This document shows positions 31,912 through 43,110 of a DNA stretch of 64,000 nucleotides, one piece after another. Under the pieces are notes generated by a model. It was not told the origin of the DNA, searched no databases, and saw only the letters and a program-made list of their open reading frames with translations. Positions within the stretch are counted from its first letter, which is position 1, and each line of letters begins with the position of its first letter. Source of the stretch: Watersipora subatra (taxonomy: Eukaryota; Bryozoa; Gymnolaemata; Cheilostomatida; Watersiporidae); the NCBI RefSeq assembly GCF_963576615.1, contig NC_088716.1, positions 61,350,228-61,414,227 of the forward strand, in the 5' to 3' direction. Made by a program: the position numbers and the translations under genes.

Positions 31912-33640
31912 GCTATTGTGTCAACAGTTCAAAGGTCCTATTGCATCATGCTACAGTGACTGTGAATAATAGGGGTAAGAAGCATTTACAGCTGGTTGAT
32001 ACTAGTTGTTTGTCCAATCATATATGATGGACTAAATAATCATTTAGTCAGCAGAAAGTATAATCAATCATCACACTTTTCAACAAGAGCCAAAAATGTC
32101 ATGTTTAAAGTACTAAAATGTGAATTGAAATGCAAGCTATAAATGTACTTGTAGACTGATGGAACACGGCAAGTAAATGTTTATGAACAACTTATAACAA
32201 ACTGACCACTCTGAGTTACTTCAAGGTGTTAACATTTGCTTTCTTAATGAAAAATTGTGGTTTAAACATATCTATTGGAAGTTTAATGTAGAGAACAAGA
32301 AGTGAAACTATTTTTTCACGTAGATAAAAGCTGAAAAATACCTTTATATACAAACAGAAATCTTTAATATAATAAAAGCATTGGTCACAATATTGTAAGT
32401 TAGGTATATTTGTATAAAAAAATGACATTTGAGAGTTTTTAATAAACTTTAGTATAGGCTATTATTGAGTCGATCTAAAATGTCTCATTTAAACTGACTG
32501 ACAATTATTCATATTCATCTACTTCGAGCCTTTGTGACAGAACAATAGACTACTGGAGTGATAAAACTCCTTCATCAACCTTCCAACCTTTACTTACCTA
32601 GTATAAAATGTAAGTACAAGAAGTCTCATGCATGAGCTACAATCTAGAATGTATAATAAATATCTACTGTAACTATAGAGAGTGAAGAGAACATATATAC
32701 CTTTGTTACCAACTGTGTCAGACCTTGACATTTAAGCAACCCTTCCTTCTGGATGCTGGCACAATATGAACAACGCATGTCTACTGTGTGATAGAGGTCT
32801 CGGTACAGACATCTTAGTTTAGTTTCTGTGATGTGAATATGTGTAAAAATGTGTAGTATATTATTGGTGATGTTTTAAACTATTGCTTTTTGTTACTACA
32901 TCAGTTTCCCTCCGTCATTAGTTTGAAAGACACAAAACTTTAACTTATCGTTTGCTTGTGGAATACTTCGACATGGCTGTCATCAAAGTTGTACCTTTAT
33001 ATTAGAGCCAGATTTTTGAGCAGTAGAAAACCCTAATAATTCATGTCATAAGTCATAATTATAAAATGGTTCTCCTACTAATGAATCATTGTAAGGGATA
33101 ATCCTGTCTCAGCTGTTGTTATAAATATGAGAAATAATACGTATATTGATCATCTCTTGCTTATGCACTGTTTATCTTTGTGTAAGGTACCTACAGAGTA
33201 GAACTGCAATTGTGGACTCTTCGTATTTATGCCCTAAACAAATTAATCACCCTGTTATATGTAAGCCTTCAGTAACTGGAAACACCTTGATTATTTCAGT
33301 CATGAGAACGACAGTGTTATGTTACCTAAATGCAGCGCAGTCACGTGTTGACATATGAATGTCAGGCAAACATTGTTTAAATAGCTTTCCTGATAAACGT
33401 TTTCATTCAGTTGGAAATCGGAATGCGCAGGAAAAGCTACATGATGTTCTTGATTCGTTTGGATTTTCCAAAGCGACTAAAAGAGTCATGACCACTTTTT
33501 AGGGTGTGACCATGAATAATTGAGACATTATAAACAAACAAACCTTCCGGTCAGCTCCGGAAGGTCAATATGGTTCAATGAGGTCGATAAGGTCCAACCT
33601 TCCATTGAGCACCGAAAGGTTGGACCTTATCTTTGTTCTT
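31912..33640. repeat. Gene D upstream segment, paralogous to 44475-45837 and 49580-51100
   Basis: Closely matching spacer with landmarks AGCTATTGTGTC, TTCATATTCATCTACTTCG and GCCTTCAGTAACTGG. The last is followed by the family's pre-exon-1 region (CACGTGTTG, TTTCATTCAGTTGG). At about 33640 the sequence jumps to intron 1, so exon 1 is missing. The 33146-33358 open frame is also present in the paralogues with no conserved protein, and I regard it as non-coding. Confidence 0.65.
33586..33631. repeat. Inverted repeat at the gene D exon-1 deletion
   Basis: GATAAGGTCCAACCTT near 33586 is mirrored by AAGGTTGGACCTTATC near 33616. Just downstream (about 33640) gene D loses the segment that carries exon 1 in E and in the 51-kb copy. 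Confidence 0.6.
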
Positions 33641-33873
33641 AAGTAGTCATTAAGTTATCATGATCATAGGCTAAATTAGTTATTTCTGATGTTATCGTGT
33701 TTATCAATGTTTTTATATCTCAGTTGCATTTTATGCTCAGATTAGGAAGATTAGTTAATAAATATACACATGTATATATGGCAATAAAGATGAATAAAAA
33801 TATAAGAATAAATAAATATATAATAAAGTTCTACTGTCACCTCGTGTATCTTTATGTACCTACTGTCACTAGT

Positions 33874-34381
33874 TAAGGCCCGGGCACACTATTGCTCAAA
33901 TCAGCATCTAGCTGTGCGATGTATCACAACGATTAGCTGTTTGGCGCCATCACCAGCAATAAGGTGTACACCTATGAGGGATCACCTGTAGGTGACCGCT
34001 AACCAACAACCAATAGAAATTATGAAATCGCATGCGATATATTGCAGGTCTTTTTGTTATCTTTTAATTACCTAATTCCGAAATTCATCACGAGCGTAGT
34101 TCTTTGCCATACTTGCAAATATGAATTGTCATCGATCTTTACTACTGTTGAAATTGGACCCCATGCTGTCAACAAATACCCAATTAAAATGCTAACAGTT
34201 GCGATCATCGATGAAAAGATTCGGCGTGTTGGAAGTCCATCGCATTGTTGCTAGCAACAATTACGTTAGCCGCTCATCGCAAAATGATGTCATAGCAGCC
34301 CAATGTCGCTGTCCATCGCACAGCTAACTGTTGATTTGAGCTATAGTGTGCAGTGTTAAGTGATAGTGTTAAGTGGCCTTA
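33874..34381. mobile_element. 508-bp inverted-repeat element (MITE-like)
   Basis: TAAGGCC at 33874 is mirrored by GGCCTTA at 34375-34381. A second inverted block lies inside (GCACACTATTGCTCAAATC and its near-complement at about 34335-34352), with TAGCTGTGCGATG mirrored by CATCGCACAGCTA. It sits in intron 1 of gene D. The 34042-34254 open frame is a chance ORF. Confidence 0.65.
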
Positions 34382-35113
34382 GATTAGATTGTAGCTATTA
34401 ACCAATATAAATGCACACATAGTCTGCATAATAGCGCAAGAAGGGCACAACGGTGGCCTCCTTACTTTCAATATCTTCAATTAACTTGCCTAAATACCTT
34501 CCTCAGAAAAAAACCCGCTAGTAGTAAACATGTGTAAGGATTACCTATGTTTTTAGTAAAGTATATTACTTTAGAACTTGTTTGTTCATTGCAGCAGTGA
34601 GTTGTTTGCTAATGCAATGAAATGCTACTCATGCAGCAATCTGTTGCGTGTGATGAGATTTTTAGTATTAAACATTTGCTGGTGTTGTTCAGTTAGAGAG
34701 AAGTTTTTAGCAGTTGGCTAAATTGTAGGAAAATATTTTGTTTGACCAGAAGGATGTTATTAGCAACTTTGTGCTGGGCTCGCTAGGCTTATTATAATAT
34801 AGGCTTAAATGTAACGTCAGCTGCAAATTCTTTAATATGGAGTTTACTCTCTAAAACTCTCCTAAAAGCGAACTAAAATTAGGCTTTCTGAAAGAAGGAA
34901 TACTATGTAATGCATGATGAGTTGAAACAAAAAAGACGGCTTAACTAACAGGTGTCTGCAGGTGTCTACAGGTGTCTACAGGTCTTCAAAGTTATTGAAA
35001 GTCAGCACTATCTATATTGAATATAACAGTGAACATTTGTCATTCAATGCAGCATGATACTCATACCGTAGCCCACACTCTATCAGCCTTGACTGACCTG
35101 CTTTCTGCTTCAG

Positions 35114-38100
35114 GTACTTCAAGAAAGAAACAGATACATGAACAGGTTCACTGCAGTCATCACCTGCTTCTTGATAGCCTGTGCTCAAGCCATTCAACAA
35201 GAGCTTAGCCATAGAGTCTGTGACATGAATTGGAAGCAGTGCATAGAGAATTACAACCCCGATCAATGCATAAAAGTATACAACATCTTTTCTGGAGATG
35301 ATGTCTTTTCCTGTGGAGAAGTCTGTGGTACTAAATATCATAAACAACTATGCAATAAATGTCCAAGTAAGTCAACACCATATGACTAACCACTAAAAGC
35401 CTTATAGAAGATCTAGCAGAGGATCTTACTATGTTTTACAAAGGCTGTATCAGATAACTCTACCTAATAATCTTAAAAACCAAGCTATTAAAATTATATA
35501 AGAGAACAGAGAGTAGGATTGTTTAAAACTGGGGAGTGGCTATCCACAAAGGATGTAATCGAAACTAGGCAATGCTAATCATTGGCTGCATGCCTGTGTA
35601 CTTCAGGGTTAGGTAGTGCTAAAATAGGTGAGTTTCTGGGTTCTTTCTAGCTGACCAGTGTGTCTGTGAGTTTCTCACTCTATTCTTATAACAAGTTTGT
35701 ATTAATGAAGTAAAACTACTTCACTTGCAAAAAAGCATATATGTTGTCTCTGGTAAGACTTTTTAACCCTGTGACAACATCCATAGATTTACTTGCTGCC
35801 ACAGTTTTAAATCCATAGCTGAGTAAAAATAAATTGGGCACTGCTAGAGCTATACAGTTCATATATATAGTACTTATCATAAGGTTTGATATAATACTAG
35901 TGAAATACTATAATGGTTCTATGGTTCTATCTGTAATGGTTAGCATCTGGAACTCTGAGTGAAATACTATAATGGTTCTATGGTTCTGTAATGGTTAGCA
36001 TCTGGAACTCTGAGTGAAATACTATAATGGTTCTATGGTTCTATCTGTAATGGTTAGCATCTGGAACTCTGAGTGAAATACTATAATGGTTCTATGGTTC
36101 TATCTGTAATGGTTAGCCTCTGGAACTCTGAGTGAAATACTATAATGGTTCTATGGTTCTATCTGTAATGGTTAGCATCTGGAACTCTGAGTGAAATACT
36201 ATAATGGTTCTATGGTTCTATCTGTAATGGTTAGCATCTGGAACTCTGAGTGAAATACTATAATGGTTCTATGGTTCTGTAATGGTTAGCATCTGGAACT
36301 CTGAGTGAAATACTATAATGGTTCTATGGTTCTATCTGTAATGGTTAGCATCTGGAACTCTGAGTGAAATACTATAATGGTTCTATGGTTCTATCTGTAA
36401 TGGTTAGCATCTGGAACTCTGAGTGAAATACTATAATGGTTCTATGGTTCTATCTGTAATGGTTAGCATCTGGAACTCTGAGTGAAATACTATAATGGTT
36501 CTATGGTTCTATCTGTAATGGTTAGCATCTGGAACTCTGAGTGAAATACTATAATGGTTCTATGGTTCTATCTGTAATGGTTAGCATCTGGAACTCTGAG
36601 TGAAATACTATAATGGTTCTATGGTTCTATCTGTAATGGTTAGCATCTGGAACTCTGAGTGAAATACTATAATGGTTCTATGGTTCTATCTGTAATGGTT
36701 AGCATCTGGAACTCTGAGTGAAATACTATAATGGTTCTATGGTTCTATCTGTAATAGTTAGCATCTGGAACTTTGAGTGAAATACTATAATGGTTCTATG
36801 GTCCTATCTGTAATGGTTAGCATCTGGAACTCTGAGTGAAATACTATAATGGTTCTATGGTTCTATCTGTAATGGTTAGCATCTGGAACACTGAGTGAAA
36901 TACTATAATGGTTCTATGGTTCTATCTGTAATGGTTAGCATCTGGAACTCTGAGTGAAATACTATAATGGTTCTATGGTTCTATCTGTAATGGTTAGCAT
37001 CTGGAACTCTGAGTGAAATACTATAATGGTTCTATGGTTCTATCTGTAATGGTTAGCATCTGGAACTCTGAGTGAAATACTATAATGGTTCTATGGTTCT
37101 GTAATGGTTAGCATCTGGAACTCTGAGTGAAATACTATAATGGTTCTATGGTTCTATCTGTAATGGTTAGCATCTGGAACTCTGAGTGAAATACTATAAT
37201 GGTTCTATAGTTCTATCTGTAATGGTTAGCATCTGGAACTCTGAGTGAAATACTATAATGGTTCTATGGTTCTATCTGTAATGGTTAGCATCTGGAACTC
37301 TGAGTGAAATACTATAATGGTTCTATGGTTCTATCTGTAATGGTTAGCATCTGGAACTCTGAGTGAAATACTATAATGGTTCTATGGTTCTATCTGTAAT
37401 GGTTAGCATCTGGAACTTTGAGTGAAATACTATAATGGTTCTATGGTTCTATCTGTAATGGTTAGCATCTGGAACTCTGAGTGAAATACTATAATGGTTC
37501 TATGGTTCTATCTGTAATGGTTAGCATCTGGAACTCTGAGTGAAATACTATAATGGTTCTATGGTTCTATCTGTAATGGTTAGCATCTGGAACTCTGAGT
37601 GAAATACTATAATGGTTCTATGGTTCTATCTGTAATGGTTAGCATCTGGAACTCTGAGTGAAATACTATAATGGTTCTATGGTTCTGTAATGGTTAGCAT
37701 CTGGAGCTTGAGTTCAATTTCTCCCAAGACAAACTTTGACCACAGACAAATTTTTTTAAATCATAGCTGAGTATCAATAGTATCAGCGCTGATACAGCTA
37801 TGCATCCATAGATGTATTTCTGTCATAGATGTTATCGTAGGCTGTCTTATGTTATGTTTACATGCATAGTTTGAGTACAATAGCTAACAATCATTAGTCT
37901 CTATGAAACTGATTGTTTGTTTTAGAGGAGTTTGTGGCGTTAAATAAAACCTGTGAAGAAGACACAACACAAGCCTCTGCACAAAGTCACTCAACAACCA
38001 CAGTTATTCCTCTAACAGTATTGAGAACTACTCTGTTTATAACCAGAGCATCAACTGTCATAGACAACACCTCAGCTGCTGAGTCTGTGACAAATGAAGA

Positions 38101-38613
38101 CAGGACACTATAGTAATAACAGGACTCATCATTACCTCAGCTGTAGCAGGATTGATAATAGTCGGATCTATCGTTGGTATCATCATTTATTGTTGGAAGT
38201 GACAAGCTAAACAAAGGAATGTCGGTGTGCTACTAAATAATGAGGTTAGTTCTTTTGATACTGTCTAGTACTGGGACAATTGGAATACATCTAAATGTTC
38301 TGATGAGGTCTGATGTGATATCAGTACGCAGTATGACTAGCTGTACAGTTCATATATATAGTACTTATCATAAGGTTTGATATAATAATTTAATGTGATG
38401 TGTCAATTTACCTTTGCGAGATGTTGCTATGAGACTGAAGTTTTGGGAGACTTTGGAGACTACTTTGTATGTGAGTGTATACATACTCTCGCATACTTTT
38501 TGAGACCGTACTAGAAAATATAACATTTCTTTATAATAATGTTGTAGGAAACTCATAGACTGCCTTTACATGAGTCTCCAACCAGTGGCCAGCACCAAAA
38601 TACACCGGTCTAA
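35114..38613 (+). pseudogene. Gene D: family member truncated before its membrane segment
   Basis: Exon 2 (35114-35366) is intact and starts a signal peptide at ATG 35138. Cysteines match the family ([19 protein letters not shown]). Exon 3 (from 37926) joins in phase 1 but reaches a TAG at 38111-38113, where an extra-base change shifts the frame relative to gene F; a second lesion (TGA) lies after TGTTGGAAG near 38200. The DNA past the stop still resembles the helix and ends at a donor at 38244, and exon 4 (38548-38613, ending TPV) is preserved. Exon 1 is deleted. It either is a pseudogene or makes a 138-residue secreted ectodomain without a membrane anchor. The same lesions are shared by copy G. 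Confidence 0.65.
35897..37708. repeat. 59-bp minisatellite, about 31 copies, in intron 2 of gene D
   Basis: Unit: CTGAGTGAAATACTATAATG plus GTTCTATGG..., with occasional 55-base variants lacking four bases. Each copy contains TAATGGTTAGCATCTGG, which resembles an A box, and the terminal copy runs into GAGTTCAATTTCTCCC, which resembles a B box. Only three copies occur in the same intron of G. Confidence 0.92.
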
Positions 38614-39425
38614 ATCTTCCAGTCCATTTTTGTAGAGAAGACGACTTATTATTAATGGGTCCTACTCGACACTGTTATTATCATAGACTCTTCACAGCAA
38701 ATCTCCAACAGAACCAAAGCGCATTGCTTTAATTCTTCACAGCCGCTCATGTCAAAATATTATTTTGTAATAATGTTTACCAGCGTTTAGATTTTTCTAC
38801 AAATGTTTTTTATAAAGTTTTTGTACGATAGTCAAATTAAAGTGTTAAACATGATGCATTGACAATCTCCTGCCTTTACTACTGGTGCTCTGTATATTAT
38901 TTTTTCTATCTCTTATGACATCCCAATGTCTTTTGTTCTATCAATTGTAAATAAATTATTTTTCTGTTTGTTCAAAGTTTTATGTCGCATATGTTCTTTG
39001 TATATTTGTATCTCATGTAGAATATAGACCTTAAAATCTGTTTGGCTTGACTCAAGCATCCTTTTATCACTACCTTCATATAGCCTCAATCTAAGAGCAA
39101 TTATAAAAGGCGCGTGCAATCAAGAGTATTTGGTTACCAGTGATACTTACTGAAATCCCACCATCCAATGAGCACGGAGCATAAGTTAGAGCAAGGATAA
39201 GCTGGATGAAAATATGGTTATTATCAGACATGATCATAAACAAGACAGGATCGGAAGTGAACTAAACTATTTGCTGCCATGTCAGTGCTTATGCTTTCGC
39301 AACACACTGCAAAGAATCTCCTTCTTGAGTGATAGCAAAATTTACTGGCCCGCTTGAATGTCCTCACATGAACTTCATCAGTTAAGAATATTTTGTTGGT
39401 TTAAGACACCTTTAAACTCTCTACT
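38614..39425. repeat. Gene D downstream segment
   Basis: Paralogous to 43111-43880 and 48159-48990. Poly(A) signal AATAAA at 38950-38955. It stops abruptly at about 39430 where mobile DNA replaces roughly 1.3 kb found in the other modules. Confidence 0.6.
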
Positions 39426-39429
39426 CGTA

Positions 39430-39655
39430 GGCCATGAAGTAGCCTGTCTTGGCCAACTATTGATTTTGCGGAGTTGTCCCCCGTCGAACGGGCGAGCAAA
39501 ACAACAGCTTGTCACAAGACGCACTGCCCCTGATGCATCAGCTGCACTGAAGGGTAGTTGTTCTCTTCCATCTATGCGACTTGGCTGCGATATTATGTCG
39601 GTCGCTCCATTTGTAATCATAACAGATTTCGCCCAACAATCTATGTAGAAAAAAA
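39430..39655 (-). repeat. Dispersed repeat, copy 2
   Basis: Matches 4205-4440 in inverted orientation. It is a mobile-DNA fragment that interrupts the D-E spacer. The 96- and 117-residue frames on both strands are not conserved in copy 1. Confidence 0.6.
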
Positions 39656-39665
39656 GATAAAAACG

Positions 39666-39878
39666 TTTAACCAAAGACCAGTCTCTGCGGTAAACTTTAG
39701 TAGAACTTAAGAATTTAGGAAACAACAGCAACTAAACGTGTTATTATTTGTGCGCTCAGTCAGTTTTATTTGTATTTTTGTATCAGTCAGTTTTCTTTGT
39801 TTTTATTGATTTTAGTTTTAATTTATTTTATTCTTTAGTTCTACTAAAGTCTACCGCAAAGACTTGTCTCTGGTTAAA
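39666..39878. mobile_element. 213-bp inverted-repeat element (MITE-like)
   Basis: TTTAACCAAAGACCAGTCTC at 39666 is mirrored imperfectly by the right end (CAGAGACAAGTC and GGTTAAA) over about 45 bases. The same end motif occurs at 3292-3310 and about 4150 in the first composite element. Confidence 0.65.
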
Positions 39879-41004
39879 CATGTTATCTTATTTTTTCTAC
39901 ATTAATTTTTAAGCAAGTAAGTTTAAAAGTACTTTTATATACAAACAGTGTTATTAGAAAGCTTTAATGTAATAAAAAACATTGATAACAATGAGTTAGA
40001 TATATTTATATAAAACAACGATATTTGAAAGTTTTTAATAAACACTAGTATGTTATTGAGTAAATCTAAAATGTCTCATTTAAACTGACTGACAATTATT
40101 CATATTATTCATATTCATCTACTTCGAGCCTTTGTGACAGAACATAGGACTACTGAATGATAAAACCTTTTCATCAACCTTCCAGCCTTAACTTACCGGG
40201 TCTTTTCTCACCAAAATTTTAATTCATTGTTTGCTTGTGGAAAATTTCTACTTGACTGCTATCAAAATTGTAACTTTACACTGAAGCCAGTCTATTGAGC
40301 AATGGAAAACCCTAATAATTCATGAGATAAGACGTAATTATAAAATGGTTTTTCTACTAATGAATCATTGTAAGGAATAATCCTCTCTCAGCTGTTGTCA
40401 TAAATATAAGAAATATTGAAATAGATATATTGATCATTTCTTGTTTATGCACTGTCTATCTCTGTGCAAGTTATCTACAGATTAAGACAGTCATTGTGAA
40501 CTCCTTGTATTTATTACCTTAACAAACTAATCACAGTAATATATGTCAGCTTTCAATAATTGGAAATATCTTGAATATTCCAGTCTCGAGGTTACCCAAA
40601 AACGCAGTGCGTTGCCGATAGTGTTGTGCTACCCAAGTGCACTGCAGTCACGTGTTGTCATATGAAGGTTATGAAATCATTGTTCAAATAGCTTTCCGGA
40701 TAAATGATTTCATTCAGTTGACACTCGGAAGGCACAGGAAAAAGCCAAATGGCGTGATTGAATCATTTGGAGTTTCTAATGCGAATACAAGTGTGGGTGT
40801 GGCTAATGCGAATACAAGTGTGGGTGTGGCTAAGTGAAGGACTATAAAGAAACTGTATGCATAGGAAGACTTGATCTTTGTTCTTAAACAGTTGCTGCTG
40901 TCTCCCTCACACAGCATATTAAACCTTCTGCTCAAAGCAATAAGATTTACTCTCCACAACAACTTACTGATCAAAGGCTGAGAAGAGAAGTAAGAGTGCA
41001 TCAA
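39879..41004. repeat. Gene E upstream segment
   Basis: Paralogous to 32335-33500 and 50050-51220. It holds a 27-base direct duplication (TAATGCGAATACAAGTGTGG) at about 40778-40832, just before exon 1. The promoter of gene E should lie here. Confidence 0.5.
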
Positions 41005-43110
41005 ATGGATCACCAAATACATGTAAGTAGATATTATCATTGTTTAGAGTGAGTCTTATTTAAGAGTTGGTTAAGCTGAAAAATCTGCAGTTACCAATAA
41101 TACTGTCGCCAGTTCTACTGTCACCAGTTCTACTGTCACTACTTCTACTGTCGCCAGGTTCATTGGTGTCTGTTACATTTTTGCCAGAAACATACATGTA
41201 ATGTATGGTAGTATTCAATGTAGTGTGGTACTCATACCATAGCCCAAACTCTATCTCTCATGACTGACCTGCTCTGTGTTTCAGCTTTTTCAAAAGAAAA
41301 GCAGAGACGGGATGATCACTGCAGTCGTCATTTGTTTCTTGATAGCCTGTGTTCAAGCGATTTTACAAGATCTTAGCCAAAGAGTCTGTGATATGAGCAA
41401 GAAACAGTGCATAGAGAGTTACAACCCTGATCAATGCTTGAAAGTACCCAACTTCTTTTCTGGAGAGGATGTCTTTTCCTGTGGAGAAGTCTGTGGCACT
41501 AAATATCATAAACAACTATGTAATCTTTGTCCAAGTAAGTTAACACCTAACTTGTTAGATATACAACTAACCACTAAAAGACTTATAGAACATCTAGCAG
41601 AAAATCTGACCACTATTTACAAGGGCTTTATCAGATAACTCTATCTAATAATCTTAAAAACCAAGCTATTGAAAGTGTATGAGAGAACAAAATGTAGGTT
41701 TCTTTAAAACTGCAGAGTGGCTATCCACAAAGGGTGTGGTTGAAACTAGGCAATGTTAATCATTGGCTAAATGCCTGTGTACATCAGGGTTAGGTAATGC
41801 CATATTAGGTGAATAGACACTCAAGTCTCTGAGTTATTTCTAGCAGACCAGTGAGTCCATGAGTTTCTTGTTCTATTCTTGTGACAAGTTGTTATTGATC
41901 AAGTAAAATTACTTGCATAAAAGCATGCATGCACCCTCTGGTAAAATGTTTTAACCTTGTGACAAAGCTGAATATCATAGATGTGCTTTCCGCCACAGTT
42001 TGAAATCCATAGCAGAGTATCAATAGTATCAGCGCTGATACAGCTATGCATCCATAGATGTATTTCTGTCATAGATGTTATCGTAGGCTGTCTTATGTTA
42101 TGATTACATGCATAGTTTGAGTATAATAGCTAACAATGGTTAATTTCTATGAAATTGATTGCTTGTTTTAGAGGAGTTTGTGGCGCTGAATAAAACCTGT
42201 GAAGATGATATAACACAACCATCTTCACAAGTACAATCAACAACCACAGTTATTCCTCTAACAATATTGACAACTACTCTGTTTATGACCAGAGCTTCAA
42301 CTGTCATAGACAACACCTCAACTGCTGAGTCTGTGACAAATAAAGACAAGACACCAGTACCTACAAGCCGAATCATTGGCTCAGCTGTAGGGGTAGTGTT
42401 GCTAGTACTAGTACTAGTTGCCACAGGTTGCAGCATTTATTGCTGCAAGCAACAAGTTAAACAAAAGAATGCCGCAAAAGGAAGGAATGTAGATGTGCCA
42501 CTAAATCACATGGTTAGTTCCTTTGATACTAGCTAGTACTAGGGGCATTGGAAAACATTGAAAAATTCTTATGAGGTCTGATGTGATATCGGTATGCAGT
42601 ATGACTAGCCGTACAGTCCATATATTTAGTAATTTTCATGAGGTCTGATGCGATATCAGTATGCAGTATGACTAGCTGTACATTCCATATATTTAGTAAT
42701 TCTCATGAAGTCTGATGTGATATCAGTATGCAGTATGAATAGTTGTACAGCCCATATATTTAGTAACTCTCATGAGATCTGATGTGATATCAGTATGCAG
42801 TATGACTAGTTGTACAGTCCATATATTTAGTAATTCTCATGAGATCTTATGTGATATCAGTACGTGGTATGACTAGCTGTACAGTCAATTTATCTTTGTG
42901 AGACTTTGTTAGGAGAATTGGTGAGATTTTGTGAGACTTTGTGAGACTTTGTGACACTACTGTGTATGTGAGTATATATATACTCTCGCATACTTTTTAA
43001 GACTGTACTAGGAAAGTTAATATTTCCTTATTATAATTTGGCAGGAGAATCAAGGACTGCCTTTATATCAATCTCCAACCAGTGATCCGGACCCAGACAG
43101 CCCGGTCTAG
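41005..43110 (+). CDS. Gene E: complete Cys-rich type I membrane protein, 4 exons
   Basis: Exons 41005-41022 (MDHQIH, donor GTAAGT), 41285-41534, 42172-42512 and 43045-43110 join in phases 0, 1 and 0, giving 224 residues. Signal segment: [16 protein letters not shown] (about 16-31). Cysteines: [22 protein letters not shown], then TCED at about 98-101. Thr-rich stalk about 102-150, membrane helix about 158-180, then YCCKQQVKQ. Exon 4 holds [11 protein letters not shown] and ends SPV, a class I PDZ-type terminus. Poly(A) AATAAA at 43457-43462. It is the only member with every exon intact in the array, so it is the best reference for the family. Function unknown. Confidence 0.82.
41098..41160. 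repeat. Short 15-bp tandem repeat in intron 1 of gene E
   Basis: Four copies close to TTCTACTGTCACCAG. The unit resembles the array upstream of the IAP gene (53692-53935). Confidence 0.6.
42565..42885. repeat. 67-bp degenerate tandem repeat in intron 3 of gene E
   Basis: About five copies of the unit also found in gene C and F introns. Confidence 0.75.

Noticed and set aside
33146-33358. 70-residue frame, also seen near 45706
   Set aside because: Lies in duplicated spacer DNA, differs by shifts between copies and has no domain.
35897-37708. CRISPR-like array
   Set aside because: The 59-bp repeats are contiguous with no unique spacers, and the DNA is eukaryotic.
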